Assembly (NCBI RefSeq): GCF_032118995.1
Contig: NC_092653.1
Span: 20,417,202 to 20,481,201, forward strand
Direction: 5' to 3'
Source of the DNA: Asterias amurensis
Taxonomy: Eukaryota; Echinodermata; Asteroidea; Forcipulatida; Asteriidae
Length of the DNA: 64,000 bases
Shown here in pieces: positions 39,077 to 51,400 of this stretch (position 1 is its first letter; every line of letters starts with the position of its first letter). The notes under the pieces are model-generated. The model was not told the origin of the DNA and did no database searches. It saw nothing but the letters and a program-made list of their open reading frames with translations. The translations under genes were made by a program, and so were the position numbers.

Positions 39077-40399
39077 CTATTTGATGCTCTCTAGACCTTC
39101 CACTGACTCCAGCAGACACAACTTGTGAATTGGTCTAACAAGTGTTGATGATTTAGTCTTCACCTTAGCAGTCCTGACTAAGTTGTCATCACCCGGATAG
39201 GTTTCCACGACTCTTCCCATGGTCCACTGGTTCCTGGGGAGGTCTTCAACAATTAACACGATATCTCCTGCTCTGATGTTCCTTGTTGGCTCATTCCACT
39301 TTCGACGTTGCTGCAGGGTGGGTAGATATTCCCTGATCCATCTGCGCCAAAATAGGTCAGCCAAATATTGGACTTGTCTCCATCGTTTACGACTATTTAG
39401 ATCACACTTGTCAAACACGTCCGCGGGGAAAGCATTGCTCGGACGCAACAGAAGAAGATGATTTGGAGTCATGGGTTCTGGATCCCTCACATCATCTGAA
39501 ACTACAGTAAGTGGACGACCGTTGATCACAGATTCAACCATACACATCATAGTTGAGAGACTTTCATCATAGAGCACTTGTTGTTTCAAAACTGTGTTCA
39601 AAATCTTTCTTGTTCTTATCTGTCTCTCCCATGATCCTCCCATGTGTGATGCTGCCGGTGGATTGAATTTCCATCTAATCCTTTTCTGCAGTAGATATTC
39701 CTCAATCTTCTGTTTGTTCCAACGATTGATTCCTTCCCTCAGCTCGCGCTCAGCACCAACAAAATTTGTGCCGTTGTCACTTCTGATAAGTTCTGGTTGT
39801 CCTCGTCTTGCGATAAATCTCTGCAGAGCGTTAATGAAGGAGTCGGTCTCCAGCGAATGGATCACTTCAATGTGAACTGCTCTCAACACTAAGCAGGTGA
39901 AGATACACCCGTATCTTTTGACTTGACTTCGGCCTTGCTTGACCAAAATTGGGCCAAAACAATCCACTCCCACGTGACTGAATGGCGGCTTTTCAGGGGT
40001 CACCCTGTCCTTTGGTAGATCAGCCATTTTCTGTATGTTAGGAGACGCAGACAGACGCTTGCAAACGAAACAATCTCGCAACACCTGGCGCACTGCTGTT
40101 CTTCCTCCAATCACCCAGTATCGCTCTCTCATCAATGACATAACATGTTTTCTTTCTGAGTGACCTGACATGGCATGGAAATGTCTCACCAGCAGTACCA
40201 CAATGTGATGATTTTGTGGTAGGATTACAGGATGCTTCAGTTGGGTCTGCATTGTAGAATTCCTCAGTCGACCCCTAACACATATTAGTCCATTTTCATT
40301 GATTTTTGGGTCTAGTCGATGGAGAGGGCTTGATTTCTTTACTGTGTTGACTGTGACTTGCAGTGCTTTGTACTCATCTGGGTAGGATTGCCCTTGCAC
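39077..40399 (-). pseudogene. BEL/Pao integrase region of Pol
   Basis: An open frame of 440 codons giving the C-terminal part of Pol. It starts inside the domain because the preceding frame break cuts it off from RNase H. Zinc-binding HHCC motif: H75, H80, C110 and C113. The rve catalytic core carries the D,D,E triad: D146 in VDCFGP, D208 in RSDNGTNF and E258 in GGSWERQ, with 61- and 49-residue gaps. A C-terminal region (about 325-430) with RRKWNEP, GDIVLI and WTMGRVVE resembles the DUF5641 module typical of BEL/Pao elements. This segment is internally intact. Integrase inserts the cDNA into the genome, and the CCCAG duplication flanking this element is the footprint of that reaction. Confidence 0.93.
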
Positions 40400-40904
40400 A
40401 TATCTTATTACTGCTTGTTCTGCTTTGTCGAGTTCGTCTACTGTTAAGTGGTTTCTTAATGTCGTTTTCCTTATACTTGTCTTTGTTCCGAAGATAGCTT
40501 CTCACACGCAAAACCCATGATACGGCTTTCTTTAGCTTATGCCATGATGAATAATGCTTGATCAGCTTGGCTGTGGCACTATTTTCTTCCAACTCTACAG
40601 CATATGTCTGTGCAATCTCCTTCGGTTTCTTCAGCTCTGGATCACTTTGTTTCAGGGGCTCCATTACTTTTGGTTCTTTAGGCCAATCTTCTTCAGCCAT
40701 CAAGATGAACTTTGGCCCTTCCGGCCATCTCGAACTTTTCTTTATCTCACTGGCTGTCATTCCTCTTGATAGTTCATCGGCTGGGTTTGAACTTGTGTCT
40801 ACATGGTGCCACTGAGCTGGTTCGGTTACATTGTGGATTTTGGCTACCCTGTTAGCCACAAAGGTATGAAATCTTCCATCTTCATTTCTAATGTACTGAA
40901 GCAC
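40374..40904 (-). pseudogene. BEL/Pao RNase H-to-integrase linker segment of Pol
   Basis: A 176-codon frame overlapping the RT frame upstream and the integrase frame downstream, but in a different phase from both. It reads the end of RNase H (HVDTSSNPADELSRG is the conserved tail) and the linker towards the integrase zinc finger. The phase changes near 40.9 kb and 40.4 kb are disabling lesions or assembly errors. In family members this part is continuous with RT and integrase. Confidence 0.85.
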
Positions 40905-42421
40905 AATCGTGCTTTCGTCCAGAATATTGAATCACTTATGGGCAGATCCAACTCACGCCTCAGCATGACATCTTCAGTGTTTTTCATGACAAGGTATGAC
41001 ACCGCCCCAAAAGCCAATTCTGAGGCATCTGCGAAGTGGTGCAGCTTGTATTCTGTCACTGTTCCGAAGTTGTGTGGCTTTACACATCTATTTACCTCAT
41101 ATTCCTTCATTCGAGGTAACTCCTCTGTCCAATTTTCCCATTCTTGTTTCTGCACTTCTGGTAACGGCTCGTCCCATCCTAGTTTGAGTCGAGTCAGTTT
41201 CTGCAGCAGTAGTCTCGCTCTCAGGATGAATGGATTTGCATATCCCAAGGGGTCGTAGATTGATGACACAATGCTTAGTAGTCCACGCCTTGTTATTGGC
41301 TTGTCTTTGATTGCTAATTTGTATCCTAAACTGTCTCTTTCAACTTCCCAGCTGACACCCAGTGCTCGGTCAACTGGTAGCGCATCATGGTTTAGGTCAA
41401 GATCTTTCAGTTGTTTAGCCCTTTCTTCTATGGGGATGGACTTCAGAACGCTTGGTCTGTTACTCAACCACTTGGTCAACTTGAACCCTCCCTTTTGCAG
41501 TAGAGTTTTGAGCTCGGATGACAATTTCACAGCTTCCTCTTCGGTCTCCACTGAAACTAGGCAATCATCAACATAGAAATTGCGCTTCACAATCTCTACA
41601 GTTTCAGAGGAGAAGTCATCCCGGTTATCATCGGCTGTCTGACGCATAGCGAAATTGCAGCAACTTGGACTCCAAGTCCCGCCGAACAGGTGCACACACA
41701 TCCGATATATCTTGGGCTGTTGTGTCATTTTGCCGTCTGGCCACCACAGAAATCTCATCACATCTCGATCTTCTACAGGCACGCGAACTTGATGGAACAT
41801 GGCCTCCACATCTGCCATGAAGGCAACTGGTTCCCGTCTAAATCTCAATAATACTCCTATCAGTCTGTTTGTTAGGTCTGGTCCTTGCAGTACTTCACTA
41901 TTGAGGGACACACCTCCACTTATGGCTGCGCAATCGAACACAATGCGCAATTTGTCTGGTTTCATAGGATGAAATACAGGGTGATGAGGCAGATACCACA
42001 CAGGCTTGTCATCGGGCTTACATTCTTGCCCTTCCACTTCTTCTGCATATCCCTTCTTAAGTAAGTCCTCGATTCCTTCTTGGTACTTACAATGCAGCTT
42101 ATCATCTTTGCCAAGTTTTCTTGCGAGACCTTGCAACCTTTGCTCAGCTAGCCACCGGTTGTCTGGCAAACTGGGTGGACATTTCTTAAACGGCACCGGT
42201 AACTGGTAATGTCCTCCTTCCATACATACTCCATCTTTCCAAACCTTCAGGGCTCTTTGGTCATTTACTGACATGCCTCTTTCATCACTTATGCAATCTG
42301 ATGCTTCCAGTTTCCAAAACTTATCTAACTGTTCTTCAAGGCAGATGTCTCCTTGGATGAAGCTGGAACTAGCGGTAAAATCTTGTCTTTTCCCGCTCAC
42401 TTGGTTCACTGAACCATGCAA
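40844..42421 (-). pseudogene. BEL/Pao reverse transcriptase / Pao-type peptidase A17 region of Pol
   Basis: An open frame of 525 codons. RT palm motifs are clear: D204 in FMADVEAMFHQV and the YVDD box at residues 283-286 in NFYVDDCLVS, after the WSPSCCNFA region. Downstream, ALGVSWEVERDSLGYKL and the SIYDPLGYANPF segment belong to the A17-annotated region of Pao elements, and HHFADASELAFGAV begins RNase H. Before the first methionine-like codon the same frame stays open, and it overlaps the end of the Gag-protease frame. The phase change near 42.44 kb therefore looks like a single-base indel rather than a programmed frameshift. The frame is lost again near 40.85 kb, within RNase H. Confidence 0.93.
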
Positions 42422-43935
42422 TGACCATCCCAGGGCTGTTCTTCTGCCCTTATTTCGAGCGGCATCAGTGCTTTTGGAACATCTTGTCCTATCAGGAGCC
42501 CAACTTCCTTCTCTCCAGCAAACGGCAGATCAATACCTTTCAAGTGAGGCAATCCTGATATTTCGTCCATTTTTGCCATGTGTGTACCATGAACGTTGAT
42601 CTTTGGTTTCGTGTACACTTTTGTCATCTCTAGTCTTTCTGTAGTCGGACCAGAGTCTACGACTATGCTCACCAAAGTGGTATCGATTGTACTGTCTATC
42701 TTGTCAAGCGTTGTCAGGCTGAGTTTTTGCGTGGTCCCTTTCAATCCAAGACTTCGAGCTAACTGCTCGGTACAGAAAGTGTTTGTAGACCCTGTGTCCA
42801 ACAATGCGTAAGTCCGCACAAACGTCTTACCTCGTGCGGCTTGAACCCTCACAGGTACGATGGGTAGGACGCTTCTGCTACTGGCCCCTGTGATATTATT
42901 ACAGCTTGTGTCTTCGGCTGAGTCGATATAGCCATTTTGAACTTTGGCCTCTGGTTGGGTAGTTGACGGATTTGTTTCTTCTTGCGGCTGCAGAATGTGG
43001 AGAAATTTTGTGTGCTTTCTTCCACAGCCAGCGACGGAGCATGTTCTATTCAGCCTGCATGCCATTGTCATATGGCTCTTGCGGAGACAATTAAAGCATA
43101 ATCTCTCCTGCTTTGCATAGTTCATTCTGTCTTGAAGTTTCATACCTTTAAACTGTTGACAACCAAACAGTGTGTGCTCCTCCTTGCACAGAGGACACTT
43201 TCTTGTGACGAATTCATTCTTCTTGGTGTCAAACTCATAGGTTTCCATGGTAACCGCAAAAGTGCCTTTGGACCTCTGCTTATCACTTTTGTTCTGCGGC
43301 ACATCTCGGTTGCTCTTCGTGCTGATTGATCCATAAACTGGGTTATTCTCTTCTTCAGCCACATCTTCTATGAAGGAGACTAGTTCTTTCATATCTGGTA
43401 TTCTATCGTTCCTCTTCTGAATTTCTCTTACTATCCGGATCCACCTGTACTGAAGGTAGTTCGGCAGTCGTTCTACGATGCTCTTCAAGAAACTCTGAGG
43501 TGCCATCTCACCTTCAAACCCCACAGCGAGTAGGGTTTCATAGCAAACTCTCAATTCGTCTGCCATTTCACTGAGAGCAGTGCCGTTGTGAGCCGAGATG
43601 GTTACGCCTTTAGTCACCCTCTGAATCCAGGCATCTGCAACCTCATGCTTGTTTCCAAAACGCTCCTTCAGCAGCGTCTTAGCTCTCTTGTAGCCCTGAG
43701 TGGAATCCATCACTGAGCATGCTTGAATAACTTTACGCGCATCTCCCTTGCAGTAGTGCAACAGCCGGGTTAACTTTGCAGCATCAGCTATTGACGGGCT
43801 GTCCACATTTATCTCAAAGGCTCTCCAAAATTCCCAAAACTTCAGGGGTTCTCCATCGTAGAACATCAACTCTGCCTTTGGTAGTTGCAATGTCTCTATC
43901 AGACTTCTCTGCTGTCTTTCTGCTTGACGTAACAA
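42406..43935 (-). pseudogene. BEL/Pao Gag and aspartic protease region
   Basis: An open frame of 509 codons. Residues about 18-165 (LMFYDGEPLKFWEFWRAFE onward) match the DUF1759-type capsid of BEL/Pao Gag. A Cys/His segment CPLCKEEHTLFGC is followed by a nucleocapsid CCHC knuckle at C280, C283, H288 and C293. The retropepsin active-site motif DTGS lies at 380-383 in YALLDTGSTNTFC. The frame ends at a premature stop (42,406) just after the protease, while the RT frame continues in another phase. Confidence 0.92.
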
Positions 43936-44351
43936 TTCAATGACGGGCTCAGAGGTGGATTGCTTCTCTTGTGATTCTTGAGAATGTTCGGTAGGGCATG
44001 TGTTGTTGATTCTTCATAAGAATGTTCAGCTTGCAGTGGCTGGCTAGCTTGCAGTGAGGGACTATTGCTAATAGTTGACTTCTGATCTTCAAATTGAGCG
44101 TATACCTTTTCTTCTGCTTCATAACAACAGATTCTGGTGCTGAGTCGGAGCTCCGCCTTCTTCTGCTTGAGCTTTAACTCTTGTAGCTCCAACTCTCATT
44201 GCTCACTCAGAGCTGCGTACTCTGCAGCAAGTGCAGCCTTTTTTGCCGTGACTTTTATTCTGGCCTTTCTACTTGCAGACGTGCCGGTGGTACTTACGCT
44301 GCACTGACTCACTGAGTCTTCTGGATTGATATCATCTTCTTGATTTTCCAT
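43899..44351 (-). pseudogene. BEL/Pao Gag N-terminal region, interrupted by an in-frame stop
   Basis: The likely Gag start is the ATG at 44,351, 36 bp inside the 5' LTR (MENQEDDINPEDS...). The frame runs about 51 codons (Lys/Ala-rich, KAALAAEYAALSEQ), meets TGA at 44,196-44,198, then continues open in the same frame to 43,899. It must change phase to enter the main Gag frame (43,935 downward). Charged and probably coiled-coil-like in character. Single in-frame TGA plus frameshift: nonfunctional or mis-sequenced. Confidence 0.75.
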
Positions 44352-44386
44352 TGCAGATCTCTTTATAGCGTTGTTATCGAACTTAA

Positions 44387-45076
44387 TGTGACGTGTGTAC
44401 TCAAATATTTTCACCAATGACAAAATTAACCGATGTCCAACCCTTTATTACGATACCATTTGCTTGTAGCAACGTGTGATGATGGTTCGATCTGCAATTA
44501 ATCAAATGAACCCAATACAATATAAACATTTGATTTACAGCAATTACAATAACGAATTAATCCCAATTTTATGTATTTACAACAATTGATTAAATCCCTA
44601 TTTACCCACAACATGTGTGCCAAGTGTGTGTGATTCCCCTTTGCCTTAACTCAAGTGACTTAACTTAATCTCAAAACTTTATCCCAACTTTGACCTTCGA
44701 CCCGTATCCACACACACCACCGTGTACTGTATGCCACAATACCCCAACGTACAGTACACAGTACACACGTGCAACCCACGTGAATCTAACTGACGACATA
44801 CTTAGAAAATTAACCACTTTTACAATCAACATTTTATACTGATTACCCGCTTATTATCATAATCCCTGATGCAGAGTATACTTAAACTTATAATCTTAAA
44901 CTTGATTGAACTAATTTTGTACTCACAACATTGGACACATCCAAAAATCAACAAAATATTGGCGAATGTTATGATCGATCCTGGCGAAAGATGCAAAACA
45001 GCGCCCTCCTTTGACCAAGAAAATTCTACGCTTCTGACATCACGCATAAATAAATTACGTTGCCTAGCCCGCAACA
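44387..45076 (-). repeat. 5' LTR of the BEL/Pao element
   Basis: 690 bp, TG...CA ends, 5' in element orientation. Differences from the 3' LTR include AAATTAACCGATG versus AAATTTACTGATG and TTGGACACATCC versus TTGGGCGCATCC. It is followed on the plus strand by the CCCAG target duplication. Confidence 0.95.
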
Positions 45077-45420
45077 CCCAGTTCGAATCCTAGGCAGGGA
45101 TGTAAATATTTTGATTACAATTGACCATTTCAAAATTGATAGAGGATGCATTTATGCGAAATTTTTTCTAGGTTTTGCTGTGGATTGATTTGGTCTAACG
45201 GTAGATCTCACGACTTTGGAATCGGAGGTCCCCAGTTCGAATACTAGGCCAGGGATTTAAATATTTTGTTGACATTTGGCATTTTCAAAATGATATGGGA
45301 TGCAGATATTTAAAAGTGAGGTTTTTACCAGGTTTTTCTGTGTATCGATTTGGTCTAACGGTAGATCTCCCGACTTTAGAATCGGAGGTCCCCCGTTCGA
45401 ATCATTGACCTTTTCAAACT
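45077..45420 (+). repeat. tRNA-like tandem array, continuation after the LTR element (2-3 units)
   Basis: Begins CCCAGTTCGAATCCTAGG, completing the B box of the unit interrupted at 37,845. Two more A boxes follow at about 45,191 and 45,351 with B-box-like GTTCGAATAC and CGTTCGAATC. The array degenerates at about 45,400, before the inverted satellite. Confidence 0.85.
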
Positions 45421-45445
45421 AAATAGGCTATGCATAGGTTTTCTG

Positions 45446-48400
45446 AATTCATCTCCGCGAGATCTGAGATGATCATTTTTTTAAACTAGCTCAGATTGAG
45501 CCGAGATTAAATATGAACTATAAAACATTGGCATTCTGAAGCTGCTTATTGAATCTAAGCGAGATCTGAGATGATAATTTTTTTAATTTGCTCAGATTGA
45601 CCCGAGATTAAATCTGTACGGTAAAACATCGGCATTCTAAAGCTACTGGTAGAATCTAAGCGAGATCTGAGATGATCATTTTATTAAGTTTGCTCAGATT
45701 GAGCTTAGATTAATTCTGTACTTAGAAATCTAAGCGAGATCTGAGATGATCATTTTTTAAATTTGCTCAGATTGAGCTTAGATTAAATTCGTACTTAGAA
45801 ACAAGGGTGTTTTGAAGCTACTGGTAGAATCTAAGCGGGATCTGAGATGATCATTTTTTAAACTAGCTCAGATTGAGCCGAGATTAAATATGTACTTGGA
45901 AACAAGAGTGTTTTGAGGCTACTGGTTGAATCTAAGCGAGATCTGAGATGATCATTTTTTAAGTTTGCTCAGATTAAGCTTGGATTAACTATGTTGGAAA
46001 CAAAGGTGTTATGAAGGTTCAGGATGAACCTTAACGAGATCTGAGATGACAATTTTTAAAATTTGCTCAGATTGATCTCAGATTAACTTTTTACTAAGAA
46101 AAAAAAGGTGTTCTGAAGCTACTGGTTGCATGTAAAGGAGAGCTGAGTTGATTATATTTTTTAAATGCTCAGTTTGAGCCGATGTTAATTCTGTACTAAG
46201 AAACAATGCTCAGACTGAGCCAAGATCAACTCTGTACTAAAGAATATTGGCATTCTAAAGCTACTGGTTGAATCTAAGCGAGATCTGAGATGATCATTTT
46301 TTAAATTTGCTCAGATTGAGCTTAGATTAAATTCGTACTTATAAACAAGGGTGTTTTGAATCTACTTTTTTATAATCTAAGCGAGATCTGAGATGTCAAT
46401 ATTTTTATAGATTGCTCAGATTGAGCTTAGATTAAATTCGTACTTAGAAACACGGGTGTTTTTGAAGCTACTTTTTTATAATCTAAGCGAGATCTGAGAT
46501 GATCATTTTCTAAATTTGCTCAGATTGAGCCGAGATTAAATTTGTACTTAGAAACAAGGGTGTTTTGAAGCTACAGGATGAATCTAAGCGAGATCTGAGA
46601 TGTCAATTTTTTTAATTTGCTCAGATTGAGCTTAGATTAATTCTGTATTTAGAAACAAAGGTTTTCTTAATTTACTGGTTGAATCTAAGCGAGATGTGAG
46701 TTGATCATTTTTTTAAACTAGCTCAGATTGAGCCGAGAATAAATATATACTGTAAAACATGGACATTAAGCTACTTTTTCATAATCTAAGCGAGATCTGA
46801 GATGGGCATTTTCTAAATTTGCTCAGATTGAGCCGAGATTAAATTTGTACTCAGAAACATAGGTGTTTTGAAGCTACAGGATGAATCTAAGCGAGATCTG
46901 AGATGTCAATTTTTTTAATTTGCTCAGATTGAGCTTAGATTAATTCTGTATTTAGAAACAAAGGTTTTCTTAATTTACTGGTTGAATCTAAGCGAGATGT
47001 GAGTTGATCATTTTTTTTAAACTAGCTCAGATTGAGCCGAGAATAAATATATACTGTAAAACATGGACATTAAGCTACTTTTTCATAATCTAAGCGAGAT
47101 CTGAGATGGGCATTTTCTAAATTTGCTCAGATTGAGCCGAGATTAAATTTGTACTAAGAAACAATGCTCAGACTGAGCCGAGATCAATTCTGTTCTAAAA
47201 AATATTGACATTCTAAAGCTACTGGTTGAATCTAAGCGAGATCTGAGATGATCATTTTATTAAGTTTGCTCAGATTGAGCTTAGATTAATTCTGTACTTA
47301 GAAATCTAAGCGAGATCTGAGATGATCATTTTTTAAACTAGCTCAGATTGAGCCGAGATTAAATTTGTACTAAGAAACAATGCTCAGACTGAGCCGAGAT
47401 CAATTCTGTTCTAAAAAATATTGACATTCTAAAGCTACTGGTTGAATCTAAGCGAGATCTGAAATGATCATTTTTTAAGTTTGCTCAGATTGATCTCAGA
47501 AAAAATGAGGTTCTGAAGCTACTGGTTGCATCTAAACGAGAGCTGAGTTAATTATTTTTTATTTAAATGCTCAGATTGAGCCGAGGTTAATTCTGTACTA
47601 AGAAACAATGCTCAGACTGAGCCGAGATCAATTCTGTTCCAAAAAATATTGACATTCTAAAGCTACTGGTTGAATCTAAGCGAGATCTGAGATGATCATT
47701 TTATTAAGTTTGCTCAGATTGAGCTTAGATTAATTCTGTACTTAGAAATCTAAGCGAGATCTGAGATGATCATTTTTTAAACTAGCTCAGATTGAGCCGA
47801 GATTAAATATGTACTATAAAACATGGACATTCTAAAGCTACTGGTTGAATCTAAGCGAGATCTGAGATGATCATTTTTTAAACTAGCTCAGATTGAGCTT
47901 AGATTAAATTTGTACTTGGAAACAAGGGTGTTTTGAAGCTACTGGCTGAATCTGAGCGTGATCTAAAATGATCATTTTTTAAACTACCTCAGCTTGAGCT
48001 TAGATTAATTCTGCACTTAGAAACAAAGGTGTTTTGAATTTACTGGTTGACCCTAAGCGATATCTGAGATGATCATTTTTTAAATTTGCTCAGATTGAGC
48101 CGAGATTAAATATGTACATGTACTGTAAAACATGGGCATTCTAAAGCTACTGGTTGAATCTAAGCGAGATCTGAGATAATCATTTTTTTAACTAGCTCAG
48201 ATTGAGCCAAGGTTAAATATGTACTTTGGCATTCTAAATCTATTGGTTAAATCTAAGCGAGATCTGAGATGATCATTTTTAAAGTTTGCTCAGATTGACC
48301 TTAGATTAAATTCGTACTTAGAAACAAAGGTGTTATGAAGCTACTGGTAGAATCTAAGCGGGATCTGAGATGATCATTTTTTAAACTAGCTCAGATTGAG

Positions 48401-51400
48401 CCGAGATTAAATATGTACTTGAAAACAAGGGTGTTTTGAAGCTACTGGCTGAATCTAAGCGAGATCTGAGATGATCATTTTTTAAGTCTGCTCAGGATGA
48501 ATCTAAACAATCTGAGATGACAATTTTAAAAATTTGCTCAGATTGATCTCAGATTGACTTTTTACTAAGAAAAAAAAGGTGTTCTGAAGCTACTGGTTGC
48601 ATCTAAAAGAGAGCCGAGTTGATTATATTTTTAAATGCTCAGATTAAGCCGATGTTAATTCTGTACTAAGAAACAATGCTCAGACTGAGCCGAGATCAAT
48701 TCTGTACTAAAGAATATTGGCATTCTAAAGCTACTGGTTGAATCTAAGCGAGATCTGAGATGATCATTTTTTAAATTTGTTCAGATTGAGCTTAGATTAA
48801 ATTCGTACTTAGAAACAAGGGTGTTTTTGAAGCTACTTTTTTATAATCTAAGCGAGATCTGAGATGATCATTTTCTAAATTTGCTCAGATTGAGCTTAGA
48901 TTAATTCTGTACTTAGAAATCTAAGCGAGATCTGAGATGTCAATTTTTTTAATTTGCTCAGATTGAGCTTAGATTAATTTTGAATTAGAAACAAAGGTTT
49001 TCTTAATTTACTGGTTGAATCTAAGCTTAGATTAATTATGTTGGAAACAAAGGTGTTATGAAGGTTCAGGATGAGCCTTAACGAGATCTGAGATGACAAT
49101 TTTTTTAATTTGCTCAGATTGAGCTTAGATTAATTTTGAATTAGAAACAAAGGTTTTCTTAATTTACTGGTTGAATCTAAGCTTAGATTAATTATGTTGG
49201 AAACAAAGGTGTTATGAAGGTTCAGGATGAATCTAAGCGAGATCTGAGATGACAATTTTAAAAATTTGCTCAGATTGATCTCAGATTGACTTTTTACTAA
49301 GAAAAAAAAGGTGTTCTGAAGCTACTGGTTGCATCTAAAAGAGATTGCTCAGATTGAGCTTAGATTAATTTTGAATTAGAAACAAAGGTTTTCTTAATTT
49401 ACTGGTTGAATCTAAGCTTAGATTAATTATGTTGGAAACAAAGGTGTTATGAAGGTTCAGGATGAACCTTAACGAGATCTGAGATGACAATTTTTTTAAT
49501 TTGCTCAGATTGAGCTTAGATTAATTTTGAATTAGAAACAAAGGTTTTCTTAATTTACTGGTTGAATCTAAGCTTAGATTAATTATGTTGGAAACAAAGG
49601 TGTTATGAAGGTTCAGGATGAATCTAAGCGAGATCTGAGATGACAATTTTAAAAATTTGCTCAGATTGATCTCAGATTGACTTTTTACTAAGAAAAAAAG
49701 GTGTTCTGAAGCTACTGGTTGCATCTAAAAGAGAGCCGAGTTGATTATATTTTTAAATGCTCAGATTAAGCCGATGTTAATTCTGTACTAAAAAACAATG
49801 CTCAGACTGAGCCGAGATCAATTCTGTACTAAACAATATTGGCATTCTAAAGCTACTGGTTGAATCTAAGCGAGATCTGAGATGATCATTTTTTAAATTT
49901 GTTCAGATTGAGCTTAGATTAAATTCGTACTCAGAAACAAGGGTGTTTTTGAAGCTACTTTTTTATAATCTAAGCGAGATCTGAGATGATCATTTTCTAA
50001 ATTTGCTCAGATTGAGCTTAGATTAATTCTGTACTTAGAAATCTAAGCGAGATCTGAGATGTCAATTTTTTTAATTAGCTCAGATTGAGCTTAGATTAAT
50101 TTTGAATTAGAAACAAAGGTTTTCTTAATTTACCGGTTGAATCTAAACGAGATGTGAGTTGATCATTTTTTAAACTAGCTCAGATTGAGCCGAGAATAAA
50201 TATATACTTTAAAACATGGACATTATACAAAGCTACTGGTTGAATCTAAGCGAGATCTGAAATGATCATTTTTTAAGTTTGCTCAGATTGATCTCAGAAA
50301 AAAAGAGGTTCTGAAGCTACTGGTTGCATCTCAACGAGAGCTGAGTTGATTATTTTGTTTTAAATGCTCAGATTGAGCCGAGGTTAATTCTGTACTAAAG
50401 AATATTGGCATTCTAAAGCTACTGGTTGAATCTAAGCGAGATCTGAGATGATCATTTTTTAAATTTGTTCAGATTGAGCTTAGATTAAATTCGTACTTAG
50501 AAACAAGGGTGTTTTGAAGCTACTTTTTTATAATCTAAGCGAGATCTGAGATGTCAATATTTTTTATAGATTGCTCAGATTGAGCTTAGATTAAATTCGT
50601 ACTTAGAAACAAGGGTGTTTTTGAAGCTACTTTTTTATAATCTAAGCGAGATCTGAGATGATCATTTTCTAAATTTGCTCAGATTGAGCTTAGATTAATT
50701 CTGTACTTAGAAATCTAAGCGAGATCTGAGATGATCATTTTTTAAACTAGCTCAGATTGAGCCGAGATTAAATATGTACTATAAAACATGGACATTCTAA
50801 AGCTACTGGTTGATTCTAAGCGAGATCTGAGATGATCATTTTTTAAACTAGCTCAGATTGAGCTTAGATTAAATTTGTACTTGGAAACAAGGGTGTTCTG
50901 AAGCTACTGGCTGAATCTGAGCGTGATCTAAAATGATCATTTTTTAAACTACCTCAGCTTGAGCTTAGATTAATTCTGCACTTAGAAACAAAGGTGTTTT
51001 GAATTTACTGGTGGACTCTAAGCGAGATCTGAGATGATAATTTTTTTAAATTTGCTCAGATTGAGCCGATATTAAATATGTACATGTACTGTAAAACATG
51101 GGCATTCTAAAGCTACTGGTTGAATCTAAGCGAGATCTGAGATAATCATTTTTTTAACTAGCTCAGATTGAGCCAAGGTTAAATATGTACTTTATAGGCA
51201 TTCTAAATCTATTGGTTAAATCTAAGCGAGATCTGAGATGATCATTTTTAAAGTTTGCTCAGATTGAGCTTAGATTAAATATGTACTTGAAAACAAGGGT
51301 GTTTTGAAGCTACTGGCTGAATCTAAGCGAGATCTGAGATGATCATTTTTTAAGTCTGCTCAGGATGAATATAAACGAGATCTGAGATGACAATTTTAAA

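Larger units (their letters stand above)
37846..45076 (-). mobile_element. BEL/Pao LTR retrotransposon, full length but decayed
   Basis: A 7,231-bp element on the minus strand with two LTRs, a polypurine tract, and a Gag-Pol region in BEL/Pao order: Gag (DUF1759-like), CCHC knuckle, DTGS protease, RT with YVDD, RNase H, HHCC integrase, C-terminal DUF5641-like region. It is flanked by the 5-bp direct duplication CCCAG (37,841-37,845 and 45,077-45,081). The LTRs differ at roughly 2-3% of bases plus a length difference (715 versus 690 bp), so the insertion is not very recent. Gag-Pol is interrupted by one in-frame stop and about four frame changes, so the copy should be inactive unless these are sequencing errors. 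I see no canonical TGG-type primer-binding site just inside the 5' LTR (44,386 downward). Confidence 0.95.

Noticed and set aside
42406..42450. Programmed frameshift between Gag-protease and RT
   Set aside because: No slippery heptamer seen, and both frames overlap with family-like sequence, so a simple indel explains it better.
39219..43329. Plus-strand ORFs across the retrotransposon
   Set aside because: Antisense shadows of the Gag-Pol frames.
44353..44386. Primer-binding site just inside the 5' LTR
   Set aside because: The sequence (TTAAGTTCGATAACAACG) does not begin with TGG and I could not match it to a tRNA 3' end.
44826..45093. Small ORFs on both strands in the 5' LTR
   Set aside because: Open by chance within LTR sequence. 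No counterpart conserved in the other LTR.
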